DNA of 64,000 nucleotides from Pelomonas sp051857475 (GTDB taxonomy: Bacteria; Pseudomonadota; Gammaproteobacteria; Burkholderiales; Burkholderiaceae_C). The stretch spans positions 744,001 to 808,000 of the forward strand of contig NZ_JBPZGZ010000001.1 of assembly GCF_051857475.1 (NCBI RefSeq), written 5' to 3'. The notes under the pieces were generated by a model, which saw nothing but the letters and a program-made list of their open reading frames with translations, made no database searches and was not told where the DNA came from. Made by a program: the position numbers and the translations under genes. Positions 32,196 through 42,905 of this stretch are shown one piece after another (within the stretch, counting starts at the first letter, position 1; each line of letters opens with the position of its first letter).

Positions 32196-32228
32196 AAAAG
32201 GCCCCATGCGTGGAAGCATCGGGCCTTT
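32196..32228 (-). terminator. Hairpin with T-run on the minus strand
   Basis: AAAGGCCC (32197-32204) pairs with GGGCCTTT (32221-32228), with an inner ATGC/GCAT stem separated by one C-C mismatch. On the minus strand the stem ends in TTTTCT, like an intrinsic terminator. It sits immediately before the start codon of the 78-aa gene, so it could also act as an attenuator. The rest of 32229-32444 upstream of the kinase gene shows no gene. Confidence 0.6.
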
Positions 32229-32444
32229 GTCGGTGGGCCGTTCAAGTTGCCGTCGGGCATCTGTCCTAGCTTGCGACGTCACAAATTTAGCTCGCCAGCT
32301 CGCCATGCACACGTGCTCGTCGCCTGATCGATTCGTAGGAAGTTCCCTACGACCTACCCCAAACAAGTTACATGTCCATGGCTCGTTAGCGGCCAAGGCA
32401 CCAAGCCTTCCCATAATCTTTTGGGCACGCATCAGGGGCCACCC

Positions 32445-34676
<2,232 letters not shown>

Positions 34677-34773
34677 GCGGCGCGCAACTGCAGCGCCTGC
34701 AGCTACCCATGGCGACCCGTCTCTCCCGGGTGGGCTCCAGGGGGCATGCCAGCCCGAAATCGTAAGTACGGCG

Positions 34774-34781
34774 TTGTCCGA
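34774..34781 (+). promoter_or_regulatory. TTGTCCGA element upstream of the 105-aa gene
   Basis: TTGTCCGACA lies 94 bases before the ATG at 34876, with GCTGCC 14 bases further on. The same pair, TTGTCYGACA-N14-GCTGCC, occurs before the gene at 43676, and the core TTGTCCGA occurs before 50356 at a similar distance. Candidate promoter or operator, not matched to a known sigma factor. Confidence 0.4.
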
Positions 34782-34875
34782 CAAGGGCCTTGGCCGAGCT
34801 GCCGCAATCTCTGCATCCGCGTGCCGGAGCCAGAAGGCACGGCGCTTGCCGGCGATCTGTGGAAGGAATCCAGCC

Positions 34876-35193
34876 ATGAGCAATCCTCTATCGCATGTCG
34901 GTCAGACGCCCCACCCGGAGGTGTCTGCCCAGGTCCAGCAGCATTGCGACCAAGTGCAGGCTCAATCGCAGACGCCCGTGGAGAGCCACAGCCAAGGCCA
35001 AACCGGCGGCTCCGCAGAAAGCGCACCCCCGGCATCCGGTCCATGGGAGCCTCCCGCAACCCGGCTGCCGCAGCACCCGCAGCAGCAACAAACCGATGCA
35101 GCCCAGCGACCCGATGAACAGCAACGCATTCGCCAGCAAGGCGAGACACGTGCTGAAGACACCTCACTGCCGGCGCCCACCGACGCCGACTGA
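34876..35193 (+). CDS. Gln-rich hydrophilic protein, 105 aa
   Basis: ATG at 34876 with GGAAGGAA upstream. The product is highly polar and rich in Gln, His, Pro and Ser (QVQQHCDQVQAQSQTPVESH, PQHPQQQQTDAAQRPDEQQR). It is likely intrinsically disordered. It is followed by an intrinsic terminator, which supports a real transcript. The opposite strand also has an open frame with hydrophobic content, but without a good start region. Small disordered proteins like this are common in stress islands; function unknown. Confidence 0.55.
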   Translation: MSNPLSHVGQTPHPEVSAQVQQHCDQVQAQSQTPVESHSQGQTGGSAESAPPASGPWEPPATRLPQHPQQQQTDAAQRPDEQQRIRQQGETRAEDTSLPAPTDAD

Positions 35194-35197
35194 CCCC

Positions 35198-35226
35198 GCG
35201 ACGCCCATTCCGGGCGCCGCTTTTTT
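35198..35226 (+). terminator. Rho-independent terminator
   Basis: GCGACGCCC / GGGCGCCGC hairpin (one mismatch, loop ATTCC) followed by TTTTTT at 35221-35226, just after the stop of the 105-aa gene. Confidence 0.8.
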
Positions 35227-35249
35227 GCCACTAGCTAGTAGGAAGTCAC

Positions 35250-35801
35250 ATGCCCACCGCAACGAAAACCTCAGCCAAGGCGTCCAAAGGCGCATCCACT
35301 AAAACCGCACCGGCTGCCAAGGCAGGACGCAGCGATGCGCCCGACGCCATCGAGCTGTTGATGACCGATCACCGCGAGGTGAAGGCGCTGTTCAAGGAAT
35401 ACGACAAGCTCGTCAAGGCGGAAGCCGACGCCGGCGAGAAGCAGGTCGTGGCCGCACAGATCTGCGTGATGCTCACGGCCCACGCGACGGCCGAAGAGGA
35501 ATTGTTCTATCCGCGCGCCCGCGAAGTGCTCGGCGAGGACGAGGACCTGGTCGACGAGGCGGACGTGGAACACGCCAGCGCCAAGGAGTTGATCGCCCAG
35601 ATCGAGGCAGGCTCGCCGGACGATCCGCTGTATGACGCCAAGGTCAAGGTGCTCGGCGAGTACATCGATCACCACGTCAAGGAAGAGGAAGGCGAGATGT
35701 TCCCCAAGGTGCGCAAGTCGGACCTCGACTTGGATGCCATCGGCGAAGAGATCGCTGCGCGCAAGGCCGAACTGATGGGCCAGGCAGGCGACCCGCACTG
35801 A
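35250..35801 (+). CDS. Hemerythrin-domain protein, 183 aa
   Basis: After a Lys/Ala/Thr-rich N-terminal tail of ~30 residues comes a hemerythrin HHE domain with the expected iron ligands: LLMTDHREVKALFKEY, TAHATAEEELFYPRAR, VEHASAKELIAQI, YIDHHVKEEEGEMFPKVR. Such proteins bind a di-iron centre and handle oxygen, NO or redox stress. The basic tail is like those of the DNA-associated proteins nearby (LigD, Ku). A GC-rich hairpin follows the gene. Confidence 0.92.
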   Translation: MPTATKTSAKASKGASTKTAPAAKAGRSDAPDAIELLMTDHREVKALFKEYDKLVKAEADAGEKQVVAAQICVMLTAHATAEEELFYPRAREVLGEDEDLVDEADVEHASAKELIAQIEAGSPDDPLYDAKVKVLGEYIDHHVKEEEGEMFPKVRKSDLDLDAIGEEIAARKAELMGQAGDPH

Positions 35802-35812
35802 TCGACGACGCC

Positions 35813-35830
35813 GGCCCGGGTGTCCGGGCC
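35813..35830 (+). terminator. Terminator-like hairpin after hemerythrin gene
   Basis: GGCCCGG pairs with CCGGGCC around GTGT, followed by GCTTTCAT. The T-run is short, so termination may be partial and allow read-through into DUF3606-ligD-ku. Confidence 0.5.
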
Positions 35831-35863
35831 GCTTTCATCCCACGCCATTCATGGAGCACAGGC

Positions 35864-36049
35864 ATGGCAGACGACAAATCGAAGACCGGCGGCCAGGACC
35901 GCCAGCGCATCAATGTCAACGAGGACTATGAACTGCGCGACTGGGCCGCGAAGTTCGGCGTCACCACCGAACAGGTCAAGCAGGCGGTCGCCCAGGTGGG
36001 CGACCGAGCCGCCGAGGTTGAGCAGTATCTGAAAGGCGTGCGGAGCTGA
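35864..36049 (+). CDS. DUF3606 protein, 61 aa
   Basis: A near-textbook DUF3606 member: MADDKSKTGGQDRQRINVNE DYELRDWAAKFGVTTEQVKQAV, ending VEQYLKG. Length matches the family. DUF3606 proteins of ~60 aa are small, unknown in function, and often found in stress gene clusters of soil proteobacteria. It ends 3 bp before ligD and is probably its operon partner. Confidence 0.9.
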   Translation: MADDKSKTGGQDRQRINVNEDYELRDWAAKFGVTTEQVKQAVAQVGDRAAEVEQYLKGVRS

Positions 36050-36052
36050 CCC

Positions 36053-38749
36053 ATGCCCACCGCGCCACGGACTTCGGCGCGAGCCGCGTCGCCAAGGCCA
36101 AAAGCCACTTCCCCCGCGCGCAAAGCGGCCGCTGCACGAAAGCCGCCCGCCGCGAAGGCGGTGAAAACGCCTGGCCAGCGTGGCTCCAAAGCACTGCCGC
36201 CCGCTGCGGTGGATGTGCCGCTGGCCCATTACAACGCGAAGCGTGATTTCACCGGGACTGCCGAACCGGCGGGCAAGGTAGGCCGCCGTAAGTCCAAGGA
36301 TCTGGGCTTCGTCATTCAGAAGCACTGGGCATCGCGCCTGCACTACGACTTTCGGCTGGAGCTGGATGGCGTCATGGTCAGCTGGGCCGTTCCCAAAGGA
36401 CCCAGCTTCGACCCGGCGACCAAGCAGATGGCCATCCACGTCGAGGACCATCCGGTCAGCTACAACACGTTCGAGGGTGACATTCCCAAGGGCCACTACG
36501 GCGCCGGCACGGTCATCGTCTGGGACCGCGGCACCTGGGAGCCCGTGGGCGACCCGCGCGAGGGTTTGGCCAAGGGCAAGCTCATCTTCCAACTGCACGG
36601 CCAGAAACTCGCTGGCCTGTGGGAATTGGTGCGCATCTCCAAGCCTGGTGAAAAGAAGCAGGACCAGTGGTTGCTCCTCAAGAAGCGCGGCGACGCCTGG
36701 GCGCGGCCCGTTGCCGAGTACGACGTCATCACCGCGCTGCCGGACAGCGTCGTGGAGAAGCCGCTCGGTCTCGTTGAGGAGCGCGAGCCTCGGCTGGTAG
36801 CCACCGCCTCCTCGGCCGCCGGGCCCGACCTGTCCAAAGCAGTCAAGGCACGCTTCCCTGAATCCCTGAAACCGCAGCTTGCGACGCTGACTTCAGCGCC
36901 GCCCGTGGGCGGTAGCTGGGTGATCGAGAACAAGTGGGACGGCTACCGGGCCCTGGTCAAGATCAAGGGAGGCAAGGCCCAGGTTCTCACCCGCAACGGC
37001 AATGACTGGACGGCGAAGCTCAGCTCACTCGTGCAGGAGATCGAAGCCATCGGCATCGACAAGGCCTGGCTGGACGGCGAGATGGTCGTGATGAATGAGA
37101 ACGGCGTGCCGGACTTCAATCTCCTGCAAAACGCCTTCGACAACGCGCGCACGAAGGACATCGTGCTCTTCCTGTTCGATGTGCCGTTCCTCGGGGACAC
37201 CGACCTGCGCGAGGTGCCGCTGCGAAGCCGGCGAGCCGTGTTGAAGGAACTCCTCAAGGACCATGGGTCAGATCGGATCCGGTTCAGTGACGAGCTGCCG
37301 ACGTCACCGGCGGCCGTCCTCAACGCCGCATGCCAGCTCGGGCTGGAAGGCGTCATGCTGAAGGATGCGAGTTCGCGATACGTGTCCGCGCGAAGCGAAT
37401 CCTGGTTGAAGCTCAAATGCCAGCGTCGCCAGGAGTTCGTGGTGGTTGGATTCACGGATCGCACCAGCTCCGCCAAGGAGGTTGGCGCGCTGATCCTGGG
37501 CTATTACGACGATGGCGGAAAGCTTCGTGCCGCGGGCTCGGTCGGGACCGGGTGGTCTTCCAACAAAGGCGGTGAGCTGCATGCACAGCTGGTCGAGCTG
37601 GAGATCGACAAACCGGCGGTCGCTCCTGAAGAGACCAAACCGGGACGGTGGTCAAAGCGCCCGCGCGGCACGGAGCGCTGGGTAAGGCCGGAGATGGTCG
37701 TCGAAGTGGCCTTTGCCGAATGGACGCCGGACGGCAAGGTCCGGCATGCCACGTTCCGAGGCGTGCGCACCGACAAGCCCGCGAAGTCGATCCGGCGTGA
37801 GCAGGCCTCGGTACCGCCCGGGGATGCCGAAGTTGCAGCCAAGCCATCCGCCAGATCCGCCGCCGGGCCTCGCACCTCGATCAAGATTTCCAACCCTGAC
37901 CGCGTGATCGATCCGTCGACTGGGCTGCGCAAGATCGACCTGGTGCACTACTACGAGAGCGTGGCCGACAGGATCCTGCCGCATCTGCGGCACCGTCCGG
38001 TGTCACTCGTCAGGGCGCCCCAGGGCATCACTGGCCAGCTCTTCTTCCAGAAGCATTCCGACGCCAAGATCACCGGTCTGACCGAGCTCGATGCCAAGCT
38101 TTGGCCTGGCCATGAGCCGCTGTTGACGGTGGACTCCATTGACGGCCTTATCAGCGCTGCGCAGTTGAATGTCGTGGAGTTCCACACGTGGAATTCGACG
38201 ACCAAGCGGATCGATGATCCGGATCGTGTCGTCTTCGACCTCGATCCTGGCGAAGGCGTCACCTGGGCCCACGTCCAGGAGGCGGCAGAGTTGACCCGGA
38301 CCATGCTCGAAGAACTGGGTCTCAAGAGCTGGATCAAGACCAGCGGCGGCAAGGGGCTGCATGTCGTCGTGCCGCTGGCGCCGAAGCTGGACTACGACTT
38401 GGTCAAGGCGTTTTCGCAGGCTGTCGTAATGCACATGGCCAAGACCATCCCGCAGCGCTTCGTTGCGAAGAGCGGCGGCAGCAACCGCGTGGGCAAGATC
38501 TTCATCGATTACCTGCGCAACGGCCATGGCCAGACGACAGCCGCGGCCTTCTCGGCGCGTGCACGCCCGGGCTTGGGCGTGTCCGTGCCCATCGACTGGG
38601 ACCAACTGCGCGAGCTCAAGAGCGGCGCGCAATGGTCGATCGCGACGGCGCGCGAGCACCTCTCCTTCGAAAAGACCGATCCCTGGGCGGACTACTGGAA
38701 GTCCAGGCAGACGCTCACCGCTGCTCGCAAGCTTCTAAAGCTCACCTAG
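36053..38749 (+). CDS. ligD: Multifunctional DNA ligase D (LigD), 898 aa
   Basis: Acts with Ku in bacterial non-homologous end joining. Domains in order: basic Ala/Lys/Pro N-tail (~60 aa); 3'-phosphoesterase (~65-215; FVIQKHWASRLHYDFRLELD, MAIHVEDHP, GHYGAGTVIVWDRG); ATP-dependent ligase (~250-560) with catalytic K294 in ENKWDGYRA and LDGEMVV, VMLKD; primase-polymerase (~610-890; DRVIDPSTGLRKIDLVHYYE, VVFDLDPGEGVTW with the two catalytic Asp, TSGGKGLHVVVP). This PE-ligase-polymerase order is that of Pseudomonas-type LigD. Eight bases separate it from ku. Confidence 0.97.
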   Translation: MPTAPRTSARAASPRPKATSPARKAAAARKPPAAKAVKTPGQRGSKALPPAAVDVPLAHYNAKRDFTGTAEPAGKVGRRKSKDLGFVIQKHWASRLHYDFRLELDGVMVSWAVPKGPSFDPATKQMAIHVEDHPVSYNTFEGDIPKGHYGAGTVIVWDRGTWEPVGDPREGLAKGKLIFQLHGQKLAGLWELVRISKPGEKKQDQWLLLKKRGDAWARPVAEYDVITALPDSVVEKPLGLVEEREPRLVATASSAAGPDLSKAVKARFPESLKPQLATLTSAPPVGGSWVIENKWDGYRALVKIKGGKAQVLTRNGNDWTAKLSSLVQEIEAIGIDKAWLDGEMVVMNENGVPDFNLLQNAFDNARTKDIVLFLFDVPFLGDTDLREVPLRSRRAVLKELLKDHGSDRIRFSDELPTSPAAVLNAACQLGLEGVMLKDASSRYVSARSESWLKLKCQRRQEFVVVGFTDRTSSAKEVGALILGYYDDGGKLRAAGSVGTGWSSNKGGELHAQLVELEIDKPAVAPEETKPGRWSKRPRGTERWVRPEMVVEVAFAEWTPDGKVRHATFRGVRTDKPAKSIRREQASVPPGDAEVAAKPSARSAAGPRTSIKISNPDRVIDPSTGLRKIDLVHYYESVADRILPHLRHRPVSLVRAPQGITGQLFFQKHSDAKITGLTELDAKLWPGHEPLLTVDSIDGLISAAQLNVVEFHTWNSTTKRIDDPDRVVFDLDPGEGVTWAHVQEAAELTRTMLEELGLKSWIKTSGGKGLHVVVPLAPKLDYDLVKAFSQAVVMHMAKTIPQRFVAKSGGSNRVGKIFIDYLRNGHGQTTAAAFSARARPGLGVSVPIDWDQLRELKSGAQWSIATAREHLSFEKTDPWADYWKSRQTLTAARKLLKLT

Positions 38750-38756
38750 GAAACCC

Positions 38757-39707
38757 ATGGCCACCTCAAAAACCTCTGCCCAGCCGAAGTCCAGCGCGCG
38801 ATCCATCTGGAAGGGTGCGATCTCCTTCGGCCTGGTGCATGTCCCGGTGTCGCTGCACTCGGCCACCGATGAGCAGGAGATTGACTTCGACTGGCTCGAC
38901 AAGCGCACCATGGACCCGGTGGGCTACAAGCGCATCAACAAGCGCACCGGCAAGGAGATCGACAAGGAGAACATCGTCAAGGGCGTCAAGCTGGAGAGCG
39001 ACGAGTACGTCGTCCTCTCCGATGACGAGATCAAGGCCGCGTACCCGAAGCGCACGCAGACCATCGCGATCGAGGGCTTCGTCAAGGCCACGGACGTGTC
39101 GTTCGTCTACACGGAGCGGCCGTACTACCTGGCGCCGGAAGGCAAGGCCGACCGGGTGTATGCCCTGCTGCGTGAAGCGCTGACCAAAGCCGGGGTCATC
39201 GGCATCGCGCGCTTCGTGCTTCATAACAAGGAGCACCTCGCGGCGGTCATTCCGGCCGGCCCCGCGCTGATGTTGGGAACCTTGCGCTGGGCCGAAGAAA
39301 TCCGGTCGCCGGATGCGCTGGATTTGCCCAAAGAAGGCGCGTCCGCCAACAGCCTCAAGCCGGCCGAACTCAAGATTGCGCAGCAGCTCATCGACCAGAT
39401 GACTTCAGCGTGGAAGCCAGAGGAGTTCAAGGACGACTTCACCAGCGCGGTCCGCGCCCTCGTCGACAAGAAGGCCAAGGCGGGAGACAAGGCCACGGTC
39501 GAGCCCTTCGAGGAAGCGCCGGACCTCGGCAGCTCCAACGTCGTGGACCTGAGCGAACTGCTACGCCAGAGCCTCGGTTCCAAGGCCGGCGCAGCCAAAT
39601 CGCCGAAATCCGCTGAGCCAGCCAAGGTGGCGGGGAAGTCGCCGGCCCCAAAGAAGACGGCCTCGAAGACTGCCAAGCCGGCAGCGAAAGCCAGGAAGGC
39701 GGCGTAG
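38757..39707 (+). CDS. ku: Ku protein for non-homologous end joining, 316 aa
   Basis: Homodimeric DNA-end binder that recruits LigD. Ku core: ARSIWKGAISFGLVHVPVSL HSAT, DFDWLDKRTMDPVGYKRINK, ESDEYVVLSDDEIKAA, FVYTERPYYLAPEGKADRVY, HNKEHLAAVIPAGPALML. The C-terminal ~50 residues form a Lys/Ala/Pro tail (KKTASKTAKPAAKARKAA) that probably adds DNA binding. It directly follows ligD. Confidence 0.97.
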   Translation: MATSKTSAQPKSSARSIWKGAISFGLVHVPVSLHSATDEQEIDFDWLDKRTMDPVGYKRINKRTGKEIDKENIVKGVKLESDEYVVLSDDEIKAAYPKRTQTIAIEGFVKATDVSFVYTERPYYLAPEGKADRVYALLREALTKAGVIGIARFVLHNKEHLAAVIPAGPALMLGTLRWAEEIRSPDALDLPKEGASANSLKPAELKIAQQLIDQMTSAWKPEEFKDDFTSAVRALVDKKAKAGDKATVEPFEEAPDLGSSNVVDLSELLRQSLGSKAGAAKSPKSAEPAKVAGKSPAPKKTASKTAKPAAKARKAA

Positions 39708-39713
39708 TCGCTG

Positions 39714-40259
39714 GTGGACTTCACGCAAGCTCCTGAAGCGGTGGCCCGCCAGTTGATTGGCTGGACGCTTCTAGTGGATGGCGTGGGTGGCGTGATCGTG
39801 GAAACCGAGGCCTACGACACCGACGATGAGGCATCCCACAGTTTCAAAGGTCCGACGCCCCGCAACGCACCAATGTTTGGCCCGCCGGGGCGCGTGTACG
39901 TCTACCTGAGCTATGGCCTTCACTGGTGCCTCAATGTCGTCTGCCGCGAAGTCGGCCATGGGGCAGCCGTGCTGATCCGCGCCGTGGAGCCAACGCACGG
40001 GCTGGAAGCAATGCGGGAGCGGCGTGGCGTTCATCGAGCCCAGTTGCTGGCTTCGGGTCCTGGCCGTGTCGGCCAAGCGCTGGGCATCGATGCTTCCTTC
40101 AACGGCCTGGCCTTTGACGAAACACCCTTTGAACTGCTCGAGCCTTCAGCACCGGCGAAGCTAGTCGTCGGCACGCGTATCGGTATCACCAGGGCTGCAC
40201 ATCTGCCGTGGCGCTTCGGTGCGGCGGGCTCGCCGTTCTTGAGCAGGCGCTTCAGCTAG
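39714..40259 (+). CDS. DNA-3-methyladenine glycosylase (AAG/MPG family), 181 aa
   Basis: Removes alkylated purines. GTG start at 39714. Motifs: VARQLIGWTLL, VIVETEAYDTDDEASHSFKG (catalytic Glu in E-T-E-A-Y), NAPMFGPPGRVYVYLSYGLH WCLN, VLIRAVEP, ASGPGRVGQALGI. Length is slightly short because the N-terminal ~10 residues of the family are missing. It lies 6 bp behind ku, so the DNA repair genes form one unit. Its 3' end overlaps the convergent exonuclease gene by 4 bp. Confidence 0.92.
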   Translation: MDFTQAPEAVARQLIGWTLLVDGVGGVIVETEAYDTDDEASHSFKGPTPRNAPMFGPPGRVYVYLSYGLHWCLNVVCREVGHGAAVLIRAVEPTHGLEAMRERRGVHRAQLLASGPGRVGQALGIDASFNGLAFDETPFELLEPSAPAKLVVGTRIGITRAAHLPWRFGAAGSPFLSRRFS

Positions 40260-41080
40260 TCGCTGTGCGGCGCGGTCTTAAGCGTAGCGCGGCGACTCGC
40301 CGTGTTCTTCCAGTCCAGCTCTATCCAGACCGGCGCGTGATCGCTGGACTTCTCCCAGCCCCTCACGTCGAGGTCGACGGCCGCCGCCCGCAGGTGAGGC
40401 ACCAGGGAGGGGGACAGCAGAAGATGGTCGATCCTCAAACCCGCATGGCGCTGGAACGCGTTCCTGAAATAGTCGAAGTAGGTGTAGATGACGGCCTCGG
40501 GGTGCAGCGTCCGAATGGCGTCGGTCCAACCTTGAGCGACCAAGCGCTCGAACGCTGCGCGGGTTTCCTCGCGGAACAGCGCATCGTCGACCCAGCGCTC
40601 GGGCTTGTACACGTCACGGGCGGTCGGAATCACGTTGAAGTCACCCGCCATCACGACCGGCTTGTCGCTCGCAAGCAGGCTCTGGGCGTGACGAATCAGC
40701 TGCTCCATCCAGCGCAGCTTGTAGTCGAACTTGGGCCCCGGGGCGGGATTGCCGTTCGGCAGATACAGGCAGGCCACGCGGATGCGGCCCACGTCGACCT
40801 CGAGGTAACGGCTTTGCGTGTCGTCAGGGTCTTCTGGCAGTCCGCGCTGGACCTCGATGGGCGTACTCCCACGCACCAGCACCGCGACACCGTTCCAGCT
40901 TTTCTGCCCGTGCCACACCGCCTCATAACCAAGCTCCCTCAGCGCATCGGCAGGGAACCGTTCCTGGGGCGACTTCAGCTCTTGCAGGCACGCGACATCG
41001 GGCTGCGTCTTCTCCAGCCACCGAAGCAGCACCGGCAGCCGCGCATTCAAGCCGTTGATGTTGTAGGTCGCGATCCGCAT
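40256..41080 (-). CDS. Exodeoxyribonuclease III family, 274 aa
   Basis: ExoIII/AP endonuclease family: MRIATYNINGLNARL, DVACLQELKSPQERFP (metal Glu), YLPNGN, VMAGDFNVIPT, RIDHLLLS, SDHAPVWIELD. It cuts at abasic sites and trims 3' ends, fitting with the glycosylase and end-joining genes beside it. The start MRIATYN is family-typical; an in-frame ATG three codons upstream is possible. No strong SD is visible for either. Confidence 0.93.
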   Translation of the reverse strand: MRIATYNINGLNARLPVLLRWLEKTQPDVACLQELKSPQERFPADALRELGYEAVWHGQKSWNGVAVLVRGSTPIEVQRGLPEDPDDTQSRYLEVDVGRIRVACLYLPNGNPAPGPKFDYKLRWMEQLIRHAQSLLASDKPVVMAGDFNVIPTARDVYKPERWVDDALFREETRAAFERLVAQGWTDAIRTLHPEAVIYTYFDYFRNAFQRHAGLRIDHLLLSPSLVPHLRAAAVDLDVRGWEKSSDHAPVWIELDWKNTASRRATLKTAPHSD

Positions 41081-41160
41081 GAGGGGCATCAAAACGAAGC
41101 CCCCGACCGTGGAAGGGGGATGGGGACTTCGGCGTCGAAGCCTAAGCCTGGATCAAGACG

Positions 41161-41235
41161 TCAGCGCACAAACAGCGCGATGAGGATGATGATGGGGATG
41201 GGCACGCCCAGCATCCAAAGAAGCAGTGATCGCAT
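41161..41235 (-). CDS. 24-aa hydrophobic micro-protein
   Basis: Encodes MRSLLLWMLGVPIPIIILIA LFVR, a single membrane helix. A good SD (TGGAGATCAA before ATG) supports translation. Very short membrane peptides with a G-V/I-P-I-P-I-I-I core are, as I recall, found in other Burkholderiales. It is between the exonuclease and a membrane protein gene of the same strand. Function unknown. Confidence 0.65.
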   Translation of the reverse strand: MRSLLLWMLGVPIPIIILIALFVR

Positions 41236-41255
41236 GTTGATCTCCAGGGGTGATG

Positions 41256-42266
41256 TCAGAACTGGTCCCGATGACGGCCGCCTACGGTGCCGAGGAAGCT
41301 GGCAACGAAGGCACCGATCAGCAGGGAGATGAAGGCCCACAAGGAGGCTGCAGCCGTGGCCTTGCGGGCCTTGTCGGCGGCGGCCTTGGCGTCTTCCTTG
41401 GCGGCGTTGGCCTTGGCCTGCATTCGCGCATAGGTGTCCGTCACGCGCCTTTCGGCATCTTGTTGCGACAAGCTGGTGCGCTGCGAGACCAACTGGCCCA
41501 GGTACCGGGTGTCGTCGGCACCCAGGCCGGTGGATGCTGCAGCGTTGGCGAAGATGCGGACGACCTCGGCCGTGGGCGCCGTGCCCTTGTCCTGATTAGC
41601 CGGCATTGCGGTGTTGCCTGCAGTGGCGGTCGTGGCTGCGGAGGCCGCCGTGCCAGGCACGCTCGCGGCCGCAGCCGGCGACGCAGCGTCGCGGCGGAAC
41701 AGCGAGTCGACGAAGTAGTCCGGACTCACGCCGGCGGCGCTGGCGGCTGCCGCTGCAGCAGGCGCGGCTGCTGCAGCGCCTGCGACAGCTGTCCCTGCTA
41801 CTGCGGCGCCTGCTTTGGCACCACCGCTCACGATGGAGCCGACGGCCGCCGTCAGCATGCTTGCCGTGACCAGCGTGGCAACCGACCAGGCGAGGAAGCC
41901 GTGAGCCGTGTCGCGGAAATACACCTCGTCGGTGTGGACGGCCGCCCAGCGGTGGCGCAGTCGCCCGGCGAGGTACCCGCCCAAGCCCGAGGCCGCCAAC
42001 TGGGTGAAGGTCAGCCACGCGATCGTGGACACGCCGAATGTCTCGGCGGACACGCCGTCGGACGACCAGGGCGACACCGAGGAAAGCCCAAGGCCGACAC
42101 CCAGGATCAGCAGGATCAGGGACAGCGAAGCTGCGCCCGCCGCGCCGGCGAAGACGGCGCCCCAACAGACGCTGTGGGAGTGACCACGGTCTTCGACGTC
42201 AGCGTCGACGGCGGCAATGGGACGAGTGCCGGGAATTGCGCCCGGCGAGATGGTCGTAGCGTTCAT
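41256..42266 (-). CDS. Membrane protein with paired helices and Ala-rich region, 336 aa
   Basis: Start MNATTISPG at 42266 follows AGGAGCC. Membrane segments: VCWGAVFAGAAGAASLSLIL LILGVGLGLSS, TQLAASGLGGYLAGRL, FLAWSVATLVTASMLTAAVG SIVSG, and a C-terminal LWAFISLLIGAFVASFLG. The WGAVFAGA ... LGVGLGLSSV ... GGYLAGRL pattern matches a family often labelled PhnA-like or hypothetical membrane protein in proteobacteria. A soluble Ala-rich and coiled-coil stretch (RMQAKANAAKEDAKAAADKA) lies before the last helix. Function unknown. Confidence 0.8.
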   Translation of the reverse strand: MNATTISPGAIPGTRPIAAVDADVEDRGHSHSVCWGAVFAGAAGAASLSLILLILGVGLGLSSVSPWSSDGVSAETFGVSTIAWLTFTQLAASGLGGYLAGRLRHRWAAVHTDEVYFRDTAHGFLAWSVATLVTASMLTAAVGSIVSGGAKAGAAVAGTAVAGAAAAAPAAAAAASAAGVSPDYFVDSLFRRDAASPAAAASVPGTAASAATTATAGNTAMPANQDKGTAPTAEVVRIFANAAASTGLGADDTRYLGQLVSQRTSLSQQDAERRVTDTYARMQAKANAAKEDAKAAADKARKATAAASLWAFISLLIGAFVASFLGTVGGRHRDQF

Positions 42267-42373
42267 CGTGGCTCCTGAAGTGGCAGCGCATCGTGGAACT
42301 TGGAGCCGCCGGCAGCTGAAGGACTCGGGCTGAAGGATGCGTAGGACGATGAGCACACAACTGGTGCATGCCC

Positions 42374-42901
42374 TCATGAACCCGGAGGGCCGTTCTTGTC
42401 ACTGCCTGTCGTTCTCTTATCGTCTTCGAAAGGCAGCACCGACAGCTTGCCGTCGCCTTCAAGAAACGCAGCCCGTACCTTGCTCACATCGTCGATGCCG
42501 GCTTGGCGAAGTTGGGCCTCGACGTCCTCTCGGGTCAGAAACTCCTTGCGTAGGTTGCGCATGAGCATCTGGCCGTCCTTCACCAATTGCAGGGGATCTG
42601 GCTCGGTGAGTTTGTGAACCGCTTCCCATCGAAAACTGGCCCAGTCGAGCACGTAGTTCCAGAACACCAGGGTGCCCACGAGGATGAATCCTTCCGCCAC
42701 CGTCTGGTAGCTGCCCGACATGCCGTTCTGCGAGGCGTCGGCAATGATCACCACGAGGAGGATGTCGGCGACGCCCAGCGAGCCCGGATCACGGCGCAAC
42801 ACGAAGCGAAAAATCAGCAGCAGGAACCAGTACATCAGCGTGCCGCGTGCGATCAACTCCAGCGGCGATACGTGGATGGCGAACAGCTCCGCAAAGTCCA
42901 T
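42374..42901 (-). CDS. DUF421 (YetF-like) membrane protein, 175 aa
   Basis: Start MDFAELFAIHVSPLELIARG TLMYW follows GGGAGG. Three N-terminal helices and then the DUF421 core (RRDPGSLGVADILLVVIIAD ASQNGMSG, TEPDPLQLVKDGQMLMRNLR KEFLTREDVEAQLRQAGI). YetF-type proteins are linked to stress and spore or envelope functions, but no activity is proven. Length is usual for the short branch. Confidence 0.9.
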   Translation of the reverse strand: MDFAELFAIHVSPLELIARGTLMYWFLLLIFRFVLRRDPGSLGVADILLVVIIADASQNGMSGSYQTVAEGFILVGTLVFWNYVLDWASFRWEAVHKLTEPDPLQLVKDGQMLMRNLRKEFLTREDVEAQLRQAGIDDVSKVRAAFLEGDGKLSVLPFEDDKRTTGSDKNGPPGS

Positions 42902-42905
42902 CTCT

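Noticed and set aside
34888..35139. 83-aa minus-strand frame with hydrophobic N-terminus opposite the Gln-rich gene
   Set aside because: No ribosome-binding site, and the plus-strand gene has SD and a terminator, so the hydrophobic run is probably a product of Gln/Ala codons read backwards.
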